From positions 1 to 32,742 of IMG/VR virus record IMGVR_UViG_3300028197_000084: a stretch of 32,742 nt of DNA; one strand, 5' to 3'. The translations under genes and the position numbers were made by a program. This document shows, one piece after another, positions 17,076 through 23,940 of the stretch. The notes under the pieces are model-generated. The model was not told the DNA's origin. It saw nothing but the letters and a program-made list of their open reading frames with translations, and did not search any database. This stretch comes from a virus. How positions within the stretch are numbered: position 1 is the stretch's first letter; every line of letters starts with the position of its first letter.

Positions 17076-18627
17076 TAGTCAATTCCTTAATTTTCATTAG
17101 CTTGTCTAATAGATTAATTCCTAAGACATCAAATTTTACATGACCCAGCGCTTCTAGATCAGACATTTCTAATCCTGCTATTTTTTCTGCACTGCCTCTC
17201 TGTTTTACCATTGGACAAACTTTGTGCAGTGGCTCCTTCGATATAACCACTCCCGCTGCGTGTTTGCCCTGTGTCTTGAAGGTTCCTTCAATGTCTATAG
17301 CCTGCTGGAAATATTGTGCATAATCTCCTTCTAACTTCCCATCTTCTGTAACGTGACAAAAATCTCTCAATTCATCAGGACGATTTATCAGAGACCATTT
17401 AATGATAGATCTATCTTCTTCGTCCATCTCTGCAAGTTGGTCAGAAATTTCTGCTTCATTTGGTACACTCTTTGTTATAGCATTCATTTCTCCAAAAGAA
17501 CAAGCTTCATTTATACGTAGCACTTCCTTAATGGCGCTACGGCCTTGAAGTCTGCCGAATGTAATCATTTGACTTACATGTTCTTTGCCATACTTGATTT
17601 TTAAATAGTCAATAACATTGTCTCTTTTTTTACCGGGAACGTCCATGTCAATATCTGGGAGAGAAACATGACCGCCCGTATTACGACCAGCATTATAAAA
17701 TCTTTCAAACAAAAGATCGTGTTCTACCGGATCTATCTTAGTAATACCTATTAGATATGATATTAAACAGCCAGCAGCAGATCCTCGTCCCGGTCCAGCT
17801 AACCAACCTTTATCTTTTTCGACATGTCTAATAATGTCTTGAACGATTAAAAAGTATCCAAAAAGATCTGCGTCTTTTATGACTTGAAGCTCTTTATTAA
17901 ATCTATCTAAATATCTATTCTTATATTCTTCTTCTTTAACTTTTCCAGTATCAATAAGTAACCTTCTCCAACCTTCTCTAGCTAATGCTTTCAGGTGTTG
18001 TTCTTCTGAAGCGCCATTTGGACATTTAAATTTAGGCAACATGGGTGGACTAAGTATGTCATATTCTTCACATTCTTCATATATATATTTTAATTCTTTG
18101 GTCTCCACGCTTGCCTGTATGCACTTGTCATTGTTTGTAAAAAAATCAACATTTTTCTTAGACAGTTCGTGATTGCGAAGTTTTTTTTGTATTTTTGGTA
18201 GAGTAGTCTTAAGTTCTGAACACATAAGAATCCTATGCAGATCAGCGTGTTCTGGCTTTGCGTAATAAGAAGCTGATAACGACTTACTTAATAATATAAG
18301 ATTATCCTTAGACATAATTTCTTTAGCTATGTTTTTAGACAGGTCTCCATTTTCATCAAGAGACGAAACCATCTGAATGAGATCATTCCATCCCTGTCTA
18401 TTCTTAGCGTACACGGTGGAGCTGTCAAAAGTACAACCAAGTATTGGTTTTATGCCAACGCCTTTACAAGCTTGATAGAAAGACACACAGCCAGAAATTG
18501 TTTTATAATCTGAAATTCCACACGCTGGATAATCATTATCGGCACAAATCTTGGCAAGCTCTGTGGGCTTTGAGAAACCTTTTAACAAACTATAATGTGT
18601 AAAATTATGCAACGGAAACCAGTTCAA
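17062..18627 (-). CDS. dnaE: DNA polymerase III alpha, N-terminal half (PHP and palm)
   Basis: 521 aa. Residues 1-~190 form a PHP-like domain (LHNFTHYSLLKG, GIKPILGCTF) whose metal ligands are degraded: the second His of L-H-x-H-T is Phe and the usual T-D-H is S-D-Y. The palm follows with AGPGRGSAAGCLISYLIGIT, LPDIDMDVPGKKRD (catalytic D327 and D329), MITFGRLQGRSAIKEV, KTQGKHAAGVVIS and HVKFDVLGINLL (catalytic D500). The protein stops 21 residues after D500, where intact DnaE continues into the fingers. No intein sequence is present at the end. The TTG start is supported by TAAGGAG six bases upstream and by the PHP motif beginning at once. It needs the C-half at 14343-15908. Confidence 0.9.
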   Translation of the reverse strand: MNWFPLHNFTHYSLLKGFSKPTELAKICADNDYPACGISDYKTISGCVSFYQACKGVGIKPILGCTFDSSTVYAKNRQGWNDLIQMVSSLDENGDLSKNIAKEIMSKDNLILLSKSLSASYYAKPEHADLHRILMCSELKTTLPKIQKKLRNHELSKKNVDFFTNNDKCIQASVETKELKYIYEECEEYDILSPPMLPKFKCPNGASEEQHLKALAREGWRRLLIDTGKVKEEEYKNRYLDRFNKELQVIKDADLFGYFLIVQDIIRHVEKDKGWLAGPGRGSAAGCLISYLIGITKIDPVEHDLLFERFYNAGRNTGGHVSLPDIDMDVPGKKRDNVIDYLKIKYGKEHVSQMITFGRLQGRSAIKEVLRINEACSFGEMNAITKSVPNEAEISDQLAEMDEEDRSIIKWSLINRPDELRDFCHVTEDGKLEGDYAQYFQQAIDIEGTFKTQGKHAAGVVISKEPLHKVCPMVKQRGSAEKIAGLEMSDLEALGHVKFDVLGINLLDKLMKIKELTNDRG

Positions 18628-18651
18628 TATTTTCTCCTTAGATTATTTCAA

Positions 18652-18657
18652 AGTATA
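18652..18657 (-). promoter_or_regulatory. Possible -10 element upstream of the polymerase N-half gene
   Basis: TATACT lies about 25 bases before the TTG start of the polymerase gene, in one of the few intergenic gaps (18628-18720). The hexamer 17 bases upstream (CTACAC) is a poor -35. The same gap also holds TATAAATA. Either could be a phage promoter or chance in AT-rich DNA. Confidence 0.25.
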
Positions 18658-18680
18658 GCAACGATACGGAATAAGTGTAG

Positions 18681-18688
18681 TATTTATA
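18681..18688 (-). promoter_or_regulatory. TATAAATA element resembling a T4-type late promoter
   Basis: The - strand reads CGTACTATAAATACTACAC about 55 bases before the polymerase start. TATAAATA is the T4 late promoter consensus. No T4-type late sigma is visible in this window and the polymerase should be an early gene, so it may be coincidental. Confidence 0.2.
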
Positions 18689-18720
18689 GTACGACAATAC
18701 CGGCTAAACGCAGCTACTAA

Positions 18721-18819
18721 TCAATCAACTTTATTGGGATTGGGAGGCAAGGGTCTTTTAACAGGTTCTTTAGGTCTTGGAGAGTCAGTCAATGGATAGC
18801 TTTTTACTTTCTTTGTCAT
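18721..18819 (-). CDS. 32-aa basic, proline-rich small protein
   Basis: A short frame starts inside the end of the PAP2 gene and runs into the gap before the polymerase gene. It has ATG with AAGGAA seven bases upstream, and a stop at 18721-18723. The peptide begins MTKKVKSYPLTDS and ends in PRPKEPVKRPLPPNPN plus four residues. The composition (eight prolines, seven Lys/Arg) is not what random AT-rich DNA gives. It overlaps the PAP2 gene by 35 bases in another frame. The PxxP-like spacing would suit binding to a partner protein, but no function is known. Support: site, spacing and composition; against: very short. Confidence 0.45.
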   Translation of the reverse strand: MTKKVKSYPLTDSPRPKEPVKRPLPPNPNKVD

Positions 18820-19471
18820 CTGAGATTCCTTTTATAAGCTTGTATAATTTTTCAACAACAATCCTTGAAACTTTGTTATCACTAGCGTAGTGAACGCCCT
18901 GTAATATTCTAGCATATCCACAGTAATTAGACAACTCAAAAAACTTATCTTTAAACTCTGGATATTTATCTGAAAGAACATGAGCAACTAACTCGGAATA
19001 CATCATATGACCACTAGGATATGATGGAGTGTGATGAGTTTCAGTATACAAAACATCTATGTCTAAATTAAAATAAGGAGCTAATTGTTCTGGTCTAGCT
19101 CTATTATAGTAAAACTTTAGAGCGTACATATACTGCTCTATAATATTATAATAATCATTAAACAAAGCCTGTGGAAAAACTAAGCCGTTTTTCTTTAGTA
19201 ATCCTAAGTAAAGCTCAAGCGGGTCTCTGTCAACAGACCTTATTAAATCAATTTCTTTATTAGTTCTGATCTTTGTAAGTCTGGATATTTCACTTAGCTC
19301 TTTTCCTGTAGTTAGACTACTGTTTTTAGCTGGTGCAGGTATGATTGTTTTTAGATCTATATCTAATATTGATATAGTATCATCATATCTTACTCTTTTT
19401 TCTAAGTAAGTTACCTCGTCTATAGGCTTTTTGGAATCTATAATTGCTGCTACTTTATTTATTAAGCTCAT
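18785..19471 (-). CDS. PAP2-family phosphatase (class A acid phosphatase-like, soluble)
   Basis: 228 aa with the three phosphatase motifs in order: K-x6-R-P (K119 ... R126 P127, KFYYNRARP), P-S-G-H (152-155 in PSYPSGHMMYS) and the third motif ARILQGVHYASD, where the usual first Ser is Ala but Arg188, His194 and Asp198 are kept. The histidines of the active site are therefore present. No signal peptide or membrane helices are seen, unlike lipid phosphatases of the family, so a cytoplasmic role is likely. The substrate is unknown: a nucleotide, a sugar phosphate or a lipid head group are possible. It overlaps the DUF6356-like gene and lies just before the polymerase genes. ATG with GAGAG close upstream. 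Confidence 0.85.
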   Translation of the reverse strand: MSLINKVAAIIDSKKPIDEVTYLEKRVRYDDTISILDIDLKTIIPAPAKNSSLTTGKELSEISRLTKIRTNKEIDLIRSVDRDPLELYLGLLKKNGLVFPQALFNDYYNIIEQYMYALKFYYNRARPEQLAPYFNLDIDVLYTETHHTPSYPSGHMMYSELVAHVLSDKYPEFKDKFFELSNYCGYARILQGVHYASDNKVSRIVVEKLYKLIKGISDDKESKKLSID

Positions 19472-19676
19472 ATTCTCTCTCAGTAAATACTTTGTCTAAT
19501 CTTTGAACTAACCTAGTACCCGCTCTACGTCTAAAGCATGGTAAAAAACCATGTATACATAGATATACACCAGCTCTTATACATATTAACCCATGATATA
19601 CAGCAAATCTAAAATGTTGCCAATAAGTCATGTTGTTTTCATCTAAATGATTATTCCATTTTTTCTTGAGTTCCAT
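19455..19676 (-). CDS. Small DUF6356-like membrane-associated protein (73 aa)
   Basis: The start chosen is the ATG two bases after the stop of the EF-hand gene; longer versions of the frame run through that gene and are not credible. The pattern W-x3-L-x-E-x3-TYWQHFRFA, a hydrophobic stretch (VYHGLICIRAGVYLCIHGFLPCF, about 26-48) and a positively charged tail (RRRAG) fits a small phage and bacterial family I know as DUF6356. One weak membrane helix with basic flank suggests inner-membrane attachment. Function unknown. It overlaps the PAP2 gene by 17 bases; a link between the two is possible but unproven. Confidence 0.65.
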   Translation of the reverse strand: MELKKKWNNHLDENNMTYWQHFRFAVYHGLICIRAGVYLCIHGFLPCFRRRAGTRLVQRLDKVFTEREYELNK

Positions 19677-19677
19677 A

Positions 19678-20307
19678 TTACCACGCCTTGCAAGACCAAT
19701 AGCGAGCCTTCCATTTTGGACCGGGATTCGCACAGTTATGTCTAGCTCTAAAAGACTTTCTTCTTGCTGGATTATCCTTCTTGATAGACATGTTAGGATC
19801 GCCAAAGTTTACTTTAACAACATTGCCAGATCCATTTTTGACATAAACGCTTCTTTTCTTAGGCCCATCTGGAGTTAAGAATGGCTTTCCAAGCTTAACT
19901 TTTCTGCCCTGATATTCTGCTGCCATACCCTTACATCCACACCCATCTGATTCTTTATTTTTTTTCTTACGTAATATTTCAAAGTCTTCTTTACTTACTT
20001 TGCCATCGTTGTTTACATCAAGAGATTTTTTTTGTTTATCAGAAGGTTCTGATTGTGCCTTTTTCCAAGCGTCTGGATCTGGCCTATCTTTATCGCCTTT
20101 CTTGGCGGGTTTATAGTTTTTGCCTTCTCGTTCTTTCTTCTTACGGATATTTTCCCACAGTGAAGCAGCGTCATATTCTCCTTCATCTTCTCCACAATCT
20201 TCATATTCAGCTTCTGTAGGTATATAAAAATTTTCTTCTGTTAGTTCTTCTGTAGAACCATAAGTTTGAAAATTATACTCTTCATCAGCTTCTTCTATAA
20301 AAGACAT
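19678..20307 (-). CDS. EF-hand protein with C-terminal Trp/Cys-rich domain
   Basis: 209 aa from an ATG with AAGGAG six bases upstream; the longer frame starts inside the preceding glycosyltransferase gene. The N-terminal 60 residues are acidic. A calcium-loop motif DVNNDGKVSKEDF (97-109) matches D-x-N-x-D-G-x-x-x-x-x-D. A Cys segment DGCGCKG follows. The C-terminal ~70 residues (KKRSVYVKNGSGNVVKVNFG, ARRKSFRARHNC, KWKARYWSCKAW) form a compact, conserved-looking basic domain. I recall similar tails in head or packaging-related phage proteins and in uncharacterised proteins, but do not assign a role. Calcium binding is likely from the loop residues. Confidence 0.6.
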   Translation of the reverse strand: MSFIEEADEEYNFQTYGSTEELTEENFYIPTEAEYEDCGEDEGEYDAASLWENIRKKKEREGKNYKPAKKGDKDRPDPDAWKKAQSEPSDKQKKSLDVNNDGKVSKEDFEILRKKKNKESDGCGCKGMAAEYQGRKVKLGKPFLTPDGPKKRSVYVKNGSGNVVKVNFGDPNMSIKKDNPARRKSFRARHNCANPGPKWKARYWSCKAW

Positions 20308-20317
20308 AATCAGCTCC

Positions 20318-21172
20318 TTATAAAGTTTGTTTAATGGCAGCATTAAGTAAGTAATCAATGCTGCCGGGAGGAATCTTTTCTTTAAAATGTTCGTAAGCGC
20401 CCGTTATCATTTCGTGTTCTGGATCTTGCGTTAGTTCTAGCCATCCTATAAAATAATTCCATATTCTGTCTTCTAGAATCAGCGGGTATGGTACACCTTG
20501 AGGTCTAGAAAATCTATGCATCCACTTGAGTTGAGGTAAGCAAATTGCTTTCCCCCCAAACTGTCTGAACTTTTCATGTATATATCCTTCTTCTCCACCA
20601 AATCCTTTGAATTTTTTATTAAAGCCAACCCAATTTTTCGTTTCGCACGAGAATAGTCCACAACCCTGCATGGGTATTTCAAATGGATCTCCCTTTCGTA
20701 ACGCTTCATGGTTTGTATCCCAAGTACCCCACATTCCAGAAGACCATCCCGGTTTGAAATGTGTTGAAGGATTTTTAGTGTCTAAGCCATCATATACTAA
20801 TGGTCCAGTTATTATATCCTTACAGTCTGGATTCTTGGAATAATATTCTAATAGTGACGATATAGCTCCGTTAAATATTAATACATGACAATCCATAGAG
20901 ATGGTATATTTACTCTTAGATTGTCTAAAAATTTCATTTCTGACTGTTGTGCTTTTTTTCAGAGTGTACGGTATGTATATTCCATTTTTAATCCACTTCA
21001 TAAACTTTTCATTAGCTTTACCATGAGGCGAATCTGGATTATTATCTACTAAAATTATCTCTGTTTGATCAGTATTAAATATTTCATGGTACATGCGTAA
21101 TGCTTGTATGCTAAAAAATACTCCATCATGATCGTCATATGTTGCCATACCTAGCGTTATTATTTTTTTCAT
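20318..21172 (-). CDS. GT2-type (GT-A fold) glycosyltransferase
   Basis: 284 aa. The opening TLGMATYDDHDGVFFSIQAL is the first strand and loop of GT2 enzymes. It continues with EIILVDNNPDS, then ISMDCHVLI (D94-x-H96 in the place of the metal-binding D-x-D) and the acceptor-site segment FKGFGGEEGYIHEKFRQFGGKA (about 188-209) with the catalytic acidic pair. WMHRFSRPQG follows. It should transfer a sugar from a nucleotide donor in the cytoplasm. It sits outside the main glycan cluster, between the RecB-like nuclease and the EF-hand gene, 7 kb upstream of the GT4 genes in the same transcription direction. ATG start one base after the preceding stop. Confidence 0.82.
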   Translation of the reverse strand: MKKIITLGMATYDDHDGVFFSIQALRMYHEIFNTDQTEIILVDNNPDSPHGKANEKFMKWIKNGIYIPYTLKKSTTVRNEIFRQSKSKYTISMDCHVLIFNGAISSLLEYYSKNPDCKDIITGPLVYDGLDTKNPSTHFKPGWSSGMWGTWDTNHEALRKGDPFEIPMQGCGLFSCETKNWVGFNKKFKGFGGEEGYIHEKFRQFGGKAICLPQLKWMHRFSRPQGVPYPLILEDRIWNYFIGWLELTQDPEHEMITGAYEHFKEKIPPGSIDYLLNAAIKQTL

Positions 21173-21173
21173 A

Positions 21174-22199
21174 TTATCCGGGAGCCTCGTAAAATCCTAT
21201 GTCAAATCCTTCTCTAGTACAGTCTTTTATGGTTTTATCCATACCATTCTCTTTGAGATGCTTCTCTATATACATACACATATTTTGGTCTGTTCCGGGC
21301 CAATTGTTTTTGTAATAATGGCAGAGTTTTGTACATTTAAAGCTACTTCTGGTGCTAGAAATGGGTGTTGGGAACACATTTTGCTGGATTTTTTGAAAAC
21401 GAACCTTGAGCATTTCTAAGAATTTGTCATGATCTGACCTGTCAAAACACATGGAAAATGGACCACCATCCTTGATGAAGAAAATGGTCATTATTGCCTG
21501 CTTATAGTCAGGAAACAGCTTTGATATTGCATAATTATATAGCAATAATTGTGGATCAGATAAAAGTTTCTCATATGTCTTCTCTTCGCCTGTTGCCCAA
21601 TCAATCCTTCTGCCCGTCTTCCAATCAATCACTTCTATTGTGTCATCGTCTGTCTGGGTAACAAGATCTATCGTACCTTTAATGGCTAATTGACCTTCAA
21701 CTTCTTTACCGTCTGGCATTGTGTATTTAAATTTAGCCCAATCTTCCTCGATGGGTATGTCAAAGTGTGGCTCTGGAGCTACTATATTCCTTTTTCTTGG
21801 GTCAAACTGACCATCATTCCATTGCAATGCTTGCCAAGTCCATTTTCTACAATCTTCTCTCTCTTTCTTATACCATTCGTGATGGCTTTCTTGCGCTGTG
21901 TAGCTGTCAAAGCTTTGGTCTAGAAGATCATTTACTATATCATAGGTGTCTAAGTGTGACTTGTTGATAGAAATATCTCCCAGCATGTCGTCTTTGATTA
22001 CCAACTTTCTTTTTTTGCCAGCACCTTGTTTTGCGAGCTGAAGACTAGCTAAGACTTCTAATACTTTATGCACTATAGTTCCTTGTACTGCTTTTTTACC
22101 ACTCAAAGTTTGATATCCAAGAACGTAGGTTATAAAATACTGCATTTGACAGTATGCATAATTATTATAACTAGACGATCTTATATAAGTAACTAACAT
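21174..22199 (-). CDS. RecB/Cas4-like PD-(D/E)XK exonuclease with probable Fe-S cysteines
   Basis: 341 aa. The start is the ATG with GGAG six bases before, two bases after the kinase stop. Motifs in order: QGTIVHKVLE (His of RecB nucleases), AIKGTIDLV, EVIDWKTGR (D-x-K), and DPQLLLYNYA (Q-x-x-x-Y). One Cys lies near the N-terminus (about 17, YCQMQYF) and three or four near the C-terminus (about 289, 293, 308, 327; CTKLC...C), the layout of Cas4/AddB proteins that carry a 4Fe-4S cluster. It probably resects DNA ends for the RecA-like or annealing protein encoded nearby. No helicase domain is attached. Confidence 0.8.
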   Translation of the reverse strand: MLVTYIRSSSYNNYAYCQMQYFITYVLGYQTLSGKKAVQGTIVHKVLEVLASLQLAKQGAGKKRKLVIKDDMLGDISINKSHLDTYDIVNDLLDQSFDSYTAQESHHEWYKKEREDCRKWTWQALQWNDGQFDPRKRNIVAPEPHFDIPIEEDWAKFKYTMPDGKEVEGQLAIKGTIDLVTQTDDDTIEVIDWKTGRRIDWATGEEKTYEKLLSDPQLLLYNYAISKLFPDYKQAIMTIFFIKDGGPFSMCFDRSDHDKFLEMLKVRFQKIQQNVFPTPISSTRSSFKCTKLCHYYKNNWPGTDQNMCMYIEKHLKENGMDKTIKDCTREGFDIGFYEAPG

Positions 22200-22201
22200 G
22201 T

Positions 22202-22924
22202 TTAGCTCCACATCCATTTAAAGGTTTCTATTTTTTGTACAAGTTCTAATATTTTCAAGTTTTTATTATCAATGATTTCATCAAAATTATTCCAATCATA
22301 ATTGTCTTCATCTAAAGCTGACTCGCATGAATGATCTGAGTGAAAAGGATCTCTAGTCAATCTAAGTACTACGCCTCCCGCTTTCTTTATAGACTCTACC
22401 TCGTTTGGGAATCTTACGTCTGGAATAATAGCGACTGAAGACCCTTCTGCTTTAATAGTTTTAATTGTATAATCTACCCACACGGTATCTTTAATTTTCC
22501 TCATAACGTCAGTTCCTAGATATTGCAAAAATTCTCTAGAAGTCATCTTGTGCTTCCACCCGTTCTGGCTATATGGAGTCGAAGTATTTTTGTCCGTGTC
22601 TGATCCGTAGACTTGATCTGGCGTAAGGTCGAACAGATCTATGCTCATTTTCTTTAGATAGTCTGCAAAGTGATAGGCTTTAATATAAGGCCAAAGGTTA
22701 GATTCTGCATACGAAATAAACTCTTCATCGCGCCTCAGTATATCAAAGATACCCCAGCCGATATCTCCGCTAGCTGTAGCTGTTTTAATTTGTAAATTTC
22801 CTTCTTCGTTAATGGCATAGTCTTGAATCATATTGAGATTCTTTAAAACAATACCATTAACTATATTGCCAACAGTGTTTTTCCCAGATTGCTTTCTGCC
22901 AGATATTCCAATTATTTTAGTCAT
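22202..22924 (-). CDS. Deoxynucleoside monophosphate kinase
   Basis: 240 aa with P-loop GRKQSGKNT (9-17), a middle segment SREFLQYLGTDVMRKIKDTVWVDY and strand-loop IIPDVRFPNEVESIKKAGG, all as in the phage dNMP kinase family (T4 gp1 type). It phosphorylates dNMPs to dNDPs, feeding DNA synthesis with RNR and dUTPase encoded in the same operon. ATG with AAGGA eight bases before, overlapping the primase stop by one base (TAATG). The length is close to that of T4 gp1. Confidence 0.85.
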   Translation of the reverse strand: MTKIIGISGRKQSGKNTVGNIVNGIVLKNLNMIQDYAINEEGNLQIKTATASGDIGWGIFDILRRDEEFISYAESNLWPYIKAYHFADYLKKMSIDLFDLTPDQVYGSDTDKNTSTPYSQNGWKHKMTSREFLQYLGTDVMRKIKDTVWVDYTIKTIKAEGSSVAIIPDVRFPNEVESIKKAGGVVLRLTRDPFHSDHSCESALDEDNYDWNNFDEIIDNKNLKILELVQKIETFKWMWS

Positions 22925-23940
22925 TAGTATGTTCCTTCTAGGCTACTTAATAATCTTTTCTTGATTTCTTTAACACTCATATCTCCAACGTCTTTCTGTA
23001 ACAATTGAGGAAAAGTAAGCTTGTACATACGAGAAAGCTTTCTTTGTATCTCTACCTTGGATTCTCTTCCAGCTTGGTCATTGTCTGTTAATATAATTAA
23101 CCTAGTAACTGGAAGCTTAGTTATTTTATTCATTTGTTCTTGCGAAATATTCTTACCAAATATACTTACAGCATTCTGGACTCCTGCTTCGTGCATTCTC
23201 CAAACGTCTCCTTGACCTTCTAGTATATATAAGCATGAAGTTTTGTAAGCCGTCTTGATTGCATTATGATAATTATATAAATAAAACCTTTTGTTGAAAC
23301 CAGTAGGATAGAATAAAAACTTAGGTTGTCTGTACTCTTTTACTGATCTACCTATGGCAGCAACCACCTTAGAGCCATCATCATTATGTATTGGTATTAC
23401 CGATCTATATTTCATTATACCTGTTTCGCTGGAATCTCCCACAGAAAAATATTTAAGAGTAGATTTTTTAAAGCCTCTATCATAAAAATAATCTGAAGGA
23501 ACATTAGCTGAAAAATTTAGCTCAACCTCTTTATCTATATTAGTTCTTTGCTTAATGTTTATATGTTTTGTAATATAAGAAAAATAATCCTCGTCCAACA
23601 CCTCTTGATTGATTGGACCTCGCGTTGTGTATACGCTAAACTCCTGAGTGACCCACTTGAGGACATCTTTAAACTCTAAATCCTCACCACATTTTTTAGA
23701 TAATACTCCTAAAATTAATCCAAATATATCGTTGCTATGTTCTTCCTGACAGTCTCTAGTCCAGCACTTCCAGATGCCTCTCTCTGGGCAAAAAGAAAAA
23801 GCTCTAGGATTATCACTGTCTTCATGAATAGGACAAGTTGAGTATATATTATTATTAAATGACTCACACTTCATACCTAATTTTTCAAACACTAACTCTG
23901 CGTTATTGTTCAGATGAGTCTTCAGTTGCTTCAAGTTCAT
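22924..23940 (-). CDS. DnaG-like DNA primase (zinc finger and Toprim)
   Basis: 338 aa. The N-terminal zinc finger has C36-x-x-H39 (TCPIHEDSDNPRAFSF) and C59...C64 (WKCWTRDC). The Toprim domain has YILEGQGDVWRMHEAG (E241, D245) and LIILTDNDQAGRE (D286, D288). Both catalytic sets are intact, so RNA primer synthesis is expected. It lacks the C-terminal helicase-binding domain of full-length DnaG, as in many phage primases. It overlaps the end of the helicase gene by 38 bases, which fits the usual primase-helicase pairing. AAGGTG precedes the ATG by a short spacer. Confidence 0.88.
   Translation of the reverse strand: MNLKQLKTHLNNNAELVFEKLGMKCESFNNNIYSTCPIHEDSDNPRAFSFCPERGIWKCWTRDCQEEHSNDIFGLILGVLSKKCGEDLEFKDVLKWVTQEFSVYTTRGPINQEVLDEDYFSYITKHINIKQRTNIDKEVELNFSANVPSDYFYDRGFKKSTLKYFSVGDSSETGIMKYRSVIPIHNDDGSKVVAAIGRSVKEYRQPKFLFYPTGFNKRFYLYNYHNAIKTAYKTSCLYILEGQGDVWRMHEAGVQNAVSIFGKNISQEQMNKITKLPVTRLIILTDNDQAGRESKVEIQRKLSRMYKLTFPQLLQKDVGDMSVKEIKKRLLSSLEGTY

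Noticed and set aside
17062-17130. Split intein at the polymerase break
   Set aside because: The end of the N-half (KIKELTNDRG) and the start of the C-half (MSNEYDDKETW) show no intein blocks, no Cys/Ser splice residue at the junction and no His-Asn end; the protein lengths leave no room for one.
14343-18627. Split polymerase caused by a simple sequencing frameshift
   Set aside because: The halves are 1.15 kb apart with two intact coupled genes between them and each has its own start and ribosome site, so a single-base error cannot explain it.
18628-18720. tRNA or structured RNA in the gap before the polymerase gene
   Set aside because: No cloverleaf, CCA end or long stem could be drawn; no tRNA was seen in any other gap either.
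19677-19805. N-terminal extension of the DUF6356-like protein
   Set aside because: It runs through the end of the EF-hand gene in another frame, while an ATG directly after that gene's stop gives the full family pattern.
21174-22199. Cas4 of a CRISPR system
   Set aside because: No repeat-spacer array and no other cas gene is present in the window; a recombination nuclease is simpler.
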